From assembly GCF_001642475.1 (NCBI RefSeq), contig NW_019173972.1:186001-250000 (forward strand): a stretch of DNA of 64,000 bases. The letters run 5' to 3'. The stretch's first letter is position 1. Every line of letters begins with the position of its first letter. Shown piece after piece: positions 55,291 to 64,000 of this stretch. Under the pieces are notes generated by a model. That model did no database searches. It worked only from the letters and a program-made list of their open reading frames with translations, and was not told where the DNA came from. The translations under genes were made by a program, and so were the position numbers. This DNA comes from Fonsecaea monophora (taxonomy: Eukaryota; Ascomycota; Eurotiomycetes; Chaetothyriales; Herpotrichiellaceae).

Positions 55291-56702
55291 TCACGCCGGC
55301 CCTTGTTTTGTCTCGTAATGAATGTCCCATTGGGAGTCCTTGCGAATGATGTGGTCACGGCTCCCGCCACTGTCGATCGAAACGTCCTCCCTGATCACGG
55401 TAACTTTGTTGTCACCAGCTTCTTGCTGTGGGACAATTGGGTATTGCTCGGCGTCGTGGTACGACTTGCCCGCAGATCTTGACTTTGCCGTGCCTTTGCC
55501 TGGCAAAGAGTCCAGCTCGAAAACATTCATGATTCGCCCCAGCCGTCCGGACCCAGATCCAGATCCAGGTCCAGATCTCTGCCCGGAACCCCTGCCCGAG
55601 CCATATGCCTGCGTTAGAGAAGGATCCAGCTGGATGCCGAATCCGCTGCTGAAGCTTCGAACGAACGACTTGAGGTTGGGGACCGTGGCTGCAATAAGTG
55701 ACCAACACAACTGCACCTGTTGGATCACGATGACGGGCACAATCGCAATACCGGGATTGTCGGCGCCGGTGTATTTTGCGACATAATGGAGGTGGAGGAT
55801 AGAAAGCGCGGCCACACTATGCTTTCGTTAGCACAAAATACAACATAGATTGAGTGAAGTTGACTCACGGGAGGCGGAACGCAAAGGCCAGCACAACCTG
55901 GAATTTCATTGCCAGGGCCAGATGGACAGGCCAAACAACGAAGACGGTGATCAAGACCAAAATGCACTCTGTTATCACGTCAAATGCAGTGATTAATTGC
56001 CAGCGCAGGAACTGGATCTCTCATTAGTGCGTGTTCAGCACAGCACTTGAATATCATTTTGCTCACCTGACCACCGCATCCCTCGCTATCTCCTTGAATG
56101 AAGCCTGGAAGAGAGCAGTTGACTGCCACGGCCACAATTGACAAGAGTCCCCAGAGAGCCATTATGACCAAGACAGAAACGCTAATCCAGTATAGGACTT
56201 TTGACCGGAAATCTTTGGCTGTTCGTGGACCGACCAAGTTGAAAAGCCTCATCATCAGACAGATCGTGGAGGCTTTCGCTATGGTTGCGGATATGATGAA
56301 CAGGATTTGACTAGTAAAAGTTGCCTGCGAGAGTCAGTGACGGAAAACTTGGTATGTCACAAGAGCTGAGCTCATACGCGGCTGGCATCTGAAAGTTCGT
56401 CCTGATCCAGAAGCTCCTGAGTCTTTCCCAGTCCATTATCCAGTCCAACGATCACCGCAGCCACCTCTCCGACCTGGATGACCTATACCTCCAGTCAGCA
56501 TCCCGCCCATAACCCGTCGTTCAAGATGTCCCCTCACGGTTGCAGCCAGGGCAAGATAGTCGTCCAACCTGTACATCTTCCACCTCAAATGACCCCTCAA
56601 CGCCAATGTGAGGATCGAGTAGATGAGACATAGCAGCGTCGCAATCCATACCGACGCAGCGTGGTTGTCAGGTGTAATCGGTGAAAAGCGATGGCTCCCC
56701 AT
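55291..56702 (-). CDS. Rhodopsin-domain (Pth11/SAT4-like) seven-helix membrane protein, 398 aa
   Basis: Exons 56702-56538, 56482-56378, 56324-56067, 56011-55869 and 55816-55291 (1197 nt); four introns of 52-55 nt, all GT-AG and in phase. This fungal family of integral membrane proteins is related to Pth11-type receptors. The start MGSHRFSPITPDNHAASVW precedes TM1; MYRLDDYLALAA, GLDNGLGKTQELL and LMMRLFNLVGP mark the conserved loops; FLRWQLITAFDVITEC and FRLPVAALSILHLHYV are the late-helix signatures. A hydrophilic tail (about 300-398) has a Gly-Ser repeat, encoded by a CCAGAT-type tandem repeat near 55553-55580. No CFEM domain is present at the N-terminus. Ligand unknown. Confidence 0.9.
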
Positions 56703-59700
56703 GCTTCGTCTTGGTAGTCGGGAGAGCAACGCCGAGCAAGAACAATCAAGAGCAGGATTAGATCGTGATGGGAATATTGGTTCTGAGTAATAGAAACACC
56801 GCCAGTATTCGACAAAGTGCAACAAGGCTGGACTAAGTGTCTTCCTCCACCATAGCGCAAGTGCTTGAAGGATAGTACAAAAGTACGTTGGAGGAGACGT
56901 AGGGTTATGTGTCATAGAATATCAACTGGGGCTCGAGGTGGTATTTGCAACTGTATAAGCTCCAGAGAATCAATGCTTCGAGACGGGACTGAATGTCCCA
57001 TGTCCCCAATTCGATCCACAACCACCCCTGGCGACTACGCCGGAAGGTCACCTTCACCAGGTCTGTCCACACGCCTCCCACAAACTGTTTCGGAAGAGAC
57101 CTTAAATGGACAGAACAACCCGCGTTCTCGAAACTCTGATAAGTGCAAGGATATGAGAACAGGTATGTTTGAGGTTGGAGGCATCACCGGGACAAGCGCG
57201 GTAAGCAACGGCCTGCCAGAAAAAGTGATAAGGACACAAGTGGCGCATATGGCAGCAAAACTGAGGTTGCTCGATGTGATGATCATTACCCGGGAGGCTG
57301 CACCTGGCTGGTGCACTTGCAAGGAAGGTTTGGAAGGCGAAAAGGTTTGGCATTGTGCTTCTGAGGCGCAAAGGAGGGTCAGGTCGATGAGAAAGAGGCA
57401 TGTGCTCGACACTGAGACTTTTGCTTCTGCTTGGTAGCAAATTGTTGTCGCGGTGACAGCTGGTGAAGTGCCGTGGTCGTCGAATAGAAGATCCACACGC
57501 ATCAGAACCAAGATATTACCCACAGCACCTTTGCCGAAGCAGCTAGCCCATCGCTAAAGGGGGCTGCCCACTATCCAGACAGAGGCAAGGGTGCGTCCTT
57601 GGACTCCTATGAGCAGGGAGGAAGAGGGGTGGCGAGATGCTTCCCCGGGTGTCCTACTGCAGATCAGTCACTAACTGCGCCAACATGCAGGTAATGGAGG
57701 TAGCGCACAGACTCAGTTCGTGTCGGAGCCACCCTTGATCCGAAGTCTGCGAGTATTTGCATGAAAAAACTCTGTATACCCAGGCCTCTCTTATTCGTCT
57801 TCGATTATTCCGATCCGTCAGAGTTCAAGGGGAGAGTTTGACAATGAGCAACCTGTCTGGGTATGGCTGGACTTGAGCGACCCCGATCACCTCAACGCAA
57901 CCATCCCAGTTGACAGCTGGTGCCATTTATGCCACGCATGTGAAATTGGCCTGTCGTCTTCGTTCGCTGATCGTTATCAAGGTGAATTAGGGCTGACTGG
58001 CAGGAGGGGTTTGCTGGTTGAGTCGTACAAAGTGCCACTGAAAAAGCGCCTTGGCTGGAGTCGGGCTTAGGCTTTGCTTGCCTGAAGCTCTCAACACCAT
58101 CCCATCAAAGCCCAGCCGAACCTTGAAAACCCAACCCCCTGAATGGGTCTTGGAGACAACGGAGGAAACGAGGGATCTGGCCTAGTTCAGGGTCTGCCGA
58201 GAGGTTGAAGTGTCAATGAAGGTTACAAGTAAACTTCGGAAGCATCAAACAAGCCTGAGGTTGCGAGCCTGGACTGCGGCAGCACCAAGGAGCAAGCTGT
58301 TGATCATCACGCCAATATTTCTCCGTTCTCACAAGTAGTGGGCGGGAGCGAGAGGGAGGCTGTTAGTCTTATCGGTAGCGTTCGAGGGGCGTCTACCCGG
58401 AGAAAATCTAACTACCAGACATGGCAATGAGTGGATCTTTGTGCCTGTCGGCAATTAACGGGAAGGAAGGCTCGATGGGAAAAGCTTCCCGCCCAGCCTA
58501 TCCAAGCGTCTTCCTACAAAGGACATCCCACCAAGTACTCCGTACACACCCAGTCGCCTCAGTATCATCTCCATCCATCTCCAGGTCCTCTGACTCAGTG
58601 AGTACATCCTCCGTGCCTCCTCAAGAGTGCTTGTTCACACCTCCCTCGGCCGAAAGAAACAAGCGAGCCATGAAATGGAGCTCCGACTGTTGATCGGCAC
58701 ACGATCTTGTACGGAGTAGATGGAGACATGATTGCCGACTGCTCTCGCCTGCCTCAATCTCTACCCAATGACAGGCTGCACCATCTTCCAATCCTCTTGG
58801 TCGACAACTCACGAACCCTACGAGTGCGCACCCCTCGCACTGATTACTCCCTGCCCCTTGCTGCCTAAGTAGAGGCTTGATGGTCCCCTCCAGATGTCAG
58901 AGAGAACAGATGGTGTGCCTTGTGTTTGACAATTGCCAGGTTTTGCCTCATGTGGGACCACGCGTGGTTGTCTCTCTCTCGCCGCACACTCTATCAACTC
59001 TCGAATCTGCAAGACGTCCTCCTGCTATTGGGCCTGTGCCTTACCCTTCCTGCATCCACTTCCACAAGGGTCTTCTTACTCTCGTCCGACACGAAACGAT
59101 GACAGTGTTATTGACTTTGGGCGCCCTGTGGCTTGCTTAAGCTCGCGACTCAACAGCTGGTGTCAGCCTTCTAGATATGCTCTGTGCCTTGCTTGGACCT
59201 TAGACTGCGTGGAGAATTCCCCGAGAAGGCACCATCGATGCTGAAGCATCTTTTAACTGGGGAAAACCCCTATCAGAACAATGTCCCCTTGCCAGCAATA
59301 GGTCTTGGACCCTTCGACCGGTGCCAACTCTGCATTACCCGATCAGCCACTTTCGTTTTCGAGGCTGTCTAGCTTGCATTGAGACATGCATGAGCCCACT
59401 ACTGACATGCGAACGGACACGAGTGACTTCTCCTGCCTCAGTTCTATCCTAGGTTGGTCAAGATCTGCAATCACAACCACATGGGGATCGTTCCTGGCTT
59501 GACACATGGCATCAGTACTCACCCCGCCACTTCAACTGACTTCTCTGCCACCTTCTTCCTTTCTATCTTTCCAGTCTCAAATACAATCTGACCTGCGAGC
59601 CATCAGACTCTTCATCGACGACGTGTTATCCTTACAGTGCTCTGCTGCTGCTGCCGTTACTGTTCGCTGAGAAGCCTTGTCCTTATCATTGAATTGAGAT

Positions 59701-59718
59701 TTCGTTGTTACCATTACC
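56703..59718. other. 3-kb intergenic region between two divergent membrane-protein genes
   Basis: Divergent promoters plus a long stretch with no supportable gene. Opposed frames at 56865-57437 (+) and 57035-57523 (-) overlap each other; the latter has hydrophobic patches but no recognisable domain and no matching splice partners. The last ~150 bp are a CT-rich leader of the permease. Confidence 0.5.
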
Positions 59719-61644
59719 ATGGCAGATCACAAGGACAATGGGGTGGTGACATCCCAGGTTGACCTGGAGTCAGAAAATGCGAACCTCCCGTCTGAAAAGA
59801 AAGGGACCAACGCCGACCAACGGGATATGTTTCGCATGGGCAAACATCAAGAGCTACGAGTAAGATACCCTCGGAGGTCCGACTCTATACTGCCATTGCT
59901 GATAAGCCTAGCGAAACTTTCGATTCGTCTCCATTTTCGGCTTCTCTATGATTCTCATGGCCAGCTGGGAAACGATGTTAGGGTCAGTCGCATACTCGAC
60001 ACGTAACCCTCGCGATCGTGGGATTCACTGACTCTCGGACAGCACGAGCATTATCGGTTTGATCAACGGCGGCACGGCGGGTTTGATCTGGATGTACCTC
60101 GTAGCTTGGATCGGCTTTCTGATTGTCAACACCTCCATGGCCGAGATGGGTTCCATGTATGACACAATATTTCCAAAGGAACTCTCGGGCCTCTGCTCAT
60201 ACTTGACTCTAGGGCCCCGACGTCTGGTGGTCAATATCACTGGGTTAGCGAATTTGCGCCGAGGAAGTACCAAAAGTTCATGAGCTTTATCGTTGGTAGG
60301 CGAATCCCGAGGCTTTATCTCCTCTCCTCATTCTGACAAGGTCTTAGGATGGCTCTGTGTGCTCGGTTGGCAGACTGGTGCGGCCAATACAGGTAAGGGG
60401 CACTTTCCGGCAGCTCCCGACTATCTTCTTGATGGCATTGTCCACTAACTCGAGGCATAGCATTTCTCGCTGGAACTCAAATTCAAGGCCTTGTCATCTT
60501 GAACTATCCAGACTACACGCCTGAGAGATGGCATGGCACGTTGTTGACATTCGCCGTGGCTTCGTTCTCCGTCTTGTTCAACACCTTTCTGGTCAAGAAA
60601 TTGCCATTGGTTGAGGGGATCGTGCTCATCATCCACATCTTCGGCTTCTTTGGCGTCCTGATCACCCTTTGGGTCTTGGGCCCGATCGCAAACGCCAGTG
60701 ACGTGTTCACCACGTTCAACAACTATGGCGGATGGAACAGCAATGGGTTATCAGCGTTAGTCGGTATTCTCGCGGTCATGATTCCCTTGCTCGGTGCAGA
60801 TGGCGCGGTTCATATGTCGGAGGAACTGCGCGACGCATCGAGAGTGCTTCCTCGAAGCATGATCTGGACCACTGTCCTCAACGGCTCTATGGGTTGGATC
60901 ATCCTGATCACCTTTTGCTTCACCCTTGGGAACCTGGATGATGTTATCGACTCACCAACGGGACAACCCTACATTGCTGTCTTTTACAATGCCACCCAGT
61001 CTTACGCTGGCGCATCGGTTCTCTCAGCCTTGATCATTTTCATGGCCATGTTTTGCAACTTGTCGATCACTGCGACCGCCTCGAGACAGCTGTGGTCTTT
61101 CGCCCGTGACCAGGGCATTCCAGGTGCTTCTTGGTTTGCATACGTATGCCTTTCCCTCCCTCGCTACGCGGCCCTCGCACATGCCGAAGCTGACTGTCTT
61201 ATATAGGTGCGACCCGGGTGGGACGTTCCGATGAACAGCATCATTGTCTCTTTCGTGGTTTCCTGCCTGCTCTCTCTGATCAACATCGGCTCCACCATTG
61301 CGCTGAACAACATTACCTCGCTGTCCTTGGTCGCCATCCTGTCGTCATATATTGTCTCCATCGGCTGTCTCTTCTGGAGACGTTTGACCTATCAGCCTCT
61401 CCTCCCGGCCAAGTTCACCTTCTCCAGACCAGTTGGTCTGTTTTTGAACGGATTCAGTCTCATATTCCTGACGTTCGCTTTTGCCTTCGCCTTTTTCCCC
61501 GGAAGCCCGAATCCAACTGTCGACCAGATGAACTGGGCCAGCCTGATCTACGGGGGTGTGATGATATTTGCAGTTCTCCACTATGTCATCCGAGCCAGGC
61601 ATGTCTATGATGGCCCTGTAGAATATGTGCGCAAGTTGGTGTAA
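59719..61644 (+). CDS. APC-family permease (choline/GABA/amino-acid transporter type), 7 exons, 524 aa
   Basis: Exons 59719-59859, 59912-59982, 60043-60156, 60213-60295, 60348-60392, 60461-61143 and 61207-61644 (1575 nt); introns 52-68 nt, phase kept throughout. This fungal amino-acid/choline transporter subfamily (Hnm1/Uga4-like) moves choline, GABA or polyamine-type substrates across the plasma or vacuolar membrane. The N-terminus is hydrophilic (about 1-47). ELRRNFRFVSIFGFSMILM leads into TM1; then NGGTAGLIWMY, APTSGGQYHWVSEFAP, ADGAVHMSEELRDASR and SITATASRQLWSFARDQG are subfamily signatures. Twelve helices are expected. The exact substrate cannot be assigned. Confidence 0.94.
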
Positions 61645-62966
61645 GATATGTATCATGTTGCCTTGCCCTGCAGGTCGAGGGCGGAATCTGGGATTCGAGA
61701 AAAGCGCGAATATGCAGCAGTGCGTGTTGTTGGATCATGAATTTGTGGGGCCTTGATCTGGGTCCCGGCCGAGTGGGACATGAGTTATTGACACATCTAG
61801 GAATGCCCGCGAGCAAAGAAGGATAGCAATCACATGTACTATAGCGTCCTTTGAAATTTATCAAGCTAGACACGTCTTTCCCCGTTGCTGGCCAGTTTGG
61901 AAGTTCTGTGTATCAACGATGTCCAGATCGATCACGGGTGATGCACTTGTGTCGAGATCGAATTTGACGGGCCAGAGACTTCGAAACTTCCGTCGACGCT
62001 GGCTCACCATATCAACCCCAGACCCTGGAACATGGGAAAGTTGGGAAAAGCCATCCAAGGCCGTGACCTCTATCAACCCAATCAGATCGTGTCGAGCCCC
62101 CAGCACCTCGCAGCTCCTCTTCGTAATATTTTCTTGATCCCAGCAGTGACAGTGCTTCCATGTCCCTGTATCGCGGTGGTCCACCACTTCTAGGCCCCCG
62201 TGCTGATCATTCCGTTATTGGGCTCGATGATGACTTGGACTCGTACAGGACGCTCTCTTGTACTATCTGCCCCTCCTACGCTTGGGTTGTGGTAGTCACT
62301 TGTCAGCATACAAGGTTTCAAAGATTGAAATCTCATGGACATCCCTCGTATCTACGGTCTAGGCTCCGTGTCACGATCGTGTCCATCCACTCATTCGTCG
62401 TATGAAAGCCTGCCGTCCCATTGATTATTTCGTGTTTTACCCCGCCCTCGTCTCTCAGACTCGAACTGTGGTACCTGGCCAGTGGTGCCCAGGACCTTGA
62501 AGGGCCCCGGACGGGAGAAAAGAGGTGTGAACTATTGGGTATTGACCCGATCAGCCAATTCCTCCGTGGACAGTATGATGCACCGAGAGCGACGTGGCTG
62601 TCTTGAGTGGATGGAGGCACTGGCGCAGGACGTCAATGGGAAGGTTACTCCGCCTGTCAACACGAGCACTTTACGTGTGTGAGACAGGTCTAGAATTTCG
62701 TGTCGAGGAAGCCCCAGCTGAATAAGGAAAAGAAGGCAATAGGGAGAATAAGGGTATAAAGTGTGGTAGGACCGTGTTGTAACATGGGAAGAAGAAGGTC
62801 TGACTCTTTCTCCTCAACTTTCTTTCCTGCCTATTCCTCTTTCTACCTCATTTCACCGTGTGTCACTCAACGCCCCGTCTTGCCTCAAGTTTCCCACCAA
62901 ACTCCAAGCACTCGCAGTGCAAATAACTTCCACGCCTGAGCATATTAGGTACAGCACCAAGAAGTC
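61645..62966. other. Intergenic region with the aldehyde dehydrogenase promoter
   Basis: About 1.3 kb without a supportable gene. Right side has a TATA box at 62755-62760 and a CT-rich leader. Confidence 0.55.
62755..62760 (+). promoter_or_regulatory. TATA box of the aldehyde dehydrogenase gene
   Basis: TATAAA about 207 bp upstream of the ATG, followed by a TCTTTC-type pyrimidine-rich leader. Confidence 0.55.
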
Positions 62967-64000
62967 ATGGCTCCTCACGCAACTGAGACCGGTACCGACG
63001 CCACGTCCTCCTCGGGCAGCCTCGACTTCACCACTTTCTCAAACGTGATCGACGGCAAGCTCACGTCCACCGAAAAGACTCGCCATGGGATCAACCCTGC
63101 CACCGGCAAACCGAACCCTGAGGTACCTGTCTCGACTCCCGAGGACGTAGACAAGGCCGTAGCAACGGGCAAGAAAGCGTTCAAGACATGGTCCAAAACG
63201 CCGTATGCGGAGAGACAGAAGGCCATGCTTGCCTTCGCCGACGCCATGGAGAAAGAGAAGGACGGCTTTGCAAAGATGTTGACGCAGGAGCAAGGGAAGC
63301 CAGTAAGTCGAGACGGATTAACTTCGCCAGCTCCCATGCTGCACAGCTCCATGGCTGATATATTTCCACTCAATAGCTTCATTTCGCCTACTTTGAGATG
63401 GACTTCACCCTGCAGATCATTCGCACCATGGCTGGCCTCGAGCTGCCCACCGAAGAAATCGTGGATGAGGCCGATCGGAAGATTGTCGTTCGGTACACTC
63501 CTCTCGGGGTGACTGTGGGCATTGTTCCATGGAACTACCCTGTCCTGCTGTGCTGCTCTAAAGTCGCCCCATGCGTCGTTACAGGCAACCCCATCATCAT
63601 CAAGCCGTCCCCATTCACTCCTTATGGCGGACTGAAGGTGGCGGAATTGGCCCAGAGGTTTTTCCCACCAGGCGTCGTTCAAGCTCTCAGTGGAGATGAC
63701 AACCTTGGTCCGTGGTTGACATCTCACCCTGGCCCTGCAAAGATCAGTTTCACAGGCTCAAGCGCCACTGGCAAAAAAGTCATGGAGTCAGCAAGCAAGA
63801 CACTCAAGCGAGTTACACTGGAACTGTACGTAACGCTTCTCTAAGCCCCTCTGATCCGGACTAATGAGTCTGATAGTGGCGGAAATGATCCTGCCATCAT
63901 CTGCGACGATGTTAATGTCGACGAGGTTGCTCCTAAGGTGAGTCCCCAACATTGCGGTCGATTTTGGTGATAATGGAATCTCTCAGATCGCAACGCTGGC
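62967..64000 (+). CDS. Aldehyde dehydrogenase (ALDH superfamily), 5' part, cut by window edge
   Basis: Exons 62967-63302, 63377-63825, 63877-63937 and 63987 onward; introns of 74, 51 and 49 nt keep phase. Oxidises an aldehyde to its acid with NAD(P)+. The N-terminus carries FSNVIDGKLTSTEKTRHGIN. The coenzyme-binding region has PWNYP (163-167), IIIKPSPFTP with Lys188, and FTGSSATGKKVM (from about 237). The catalytic Glu261 lies in LELGGNDP, whose codons are split by the second intron. The catalytic Cys is beyond the window. The close spacing from the ALDH core start implies a cytosolic form, with no presequence seen. Confidence 0.94.

Noticed and set aside
57035..57523. 162-codon minus-strand frame with hydrophobic segments upstream of the rhodopsin-domain gene
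   Set aside because: Could not be joined in phase to that gene, which has its own natural start; overlaps an equally long opposite frame at 56865-57437; no domain.

Overview
This window is nuclear DNA of a filamentous ascomycete (Pezizomycotina). Many protein-coding genes have short introns (mostly 47-75 nt) with GTRNGT donors, CTRAY-like branch points and YAG acceptors. The gene set is typically fungal: a Zn2Cys6 regulator, a HET-domain gene, a CBM1-bearing GH45-like secreted protein, a Pth11-type rhodopsin-domain protein and a LaeA-like methyltransferase. I favour Eurotiomycetes, perhaps Chaetothyriales, but this is an inference from gene style, not a match to a named genome. All exon borders below were placed by reading splice signals and checking that reading phase is kept and that total lengths divide by three.

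Layout. 1-2604: 5' part of a phospholipase D (PLD1/SPO14 type), cut by the window edge. 3301-4958: conserved-looking protein of unknown function. 7799-9763: six-exon MFS anion/carboxylate-type transporter. 12642-14252: cohesin acetyltransferase ECO1. 14253-18159: about 3.9 kb with no gene that I can support. 18160-24416 looks accessory: a short Zn2Cys6 transcription factor, a HET-domain gene, a decayed 3' end of a Tad-like LINE with CAA-to-TAA type stops, and a carboxylesterase broken by a single TGA inside its oxyanion-hole motif.

26170-38840 is a housekeeping block: KGD2 (2-oxoglutarate dehydrogenase E2) divergent from a complex I LYR subunit (NDUFB9 type), the divergent H2A/H2B pair, ATG4, the R3H/G-patch splicing cofactor SQS1, and an FAD monooxygenase. 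Both divergent pairs carry CCAAT boxes between their start codons. 39641-44918 holds the CBM1-GH45-like protein, an HD-domain cyanamide-hydratase-like protein, and an eleven-exon LaeA-like methyltransferase. A possible 30-residue membrane microprotein follows at 45712, then a gene-poor stretch rich in short repeats.

47696-64000: a second MFS transporter, a possible small single-pass membrane protein, a GNAT acetyltransferase, a seven-helix rhodopsin-domain membrane protein, an APC-family choline/GABA/amino-acid permease, and the 5' part of an aldehyde dehydrogenase cut by the right edge. I see no tRNA, rRNA or CRISPR array, and no complete mobile element.
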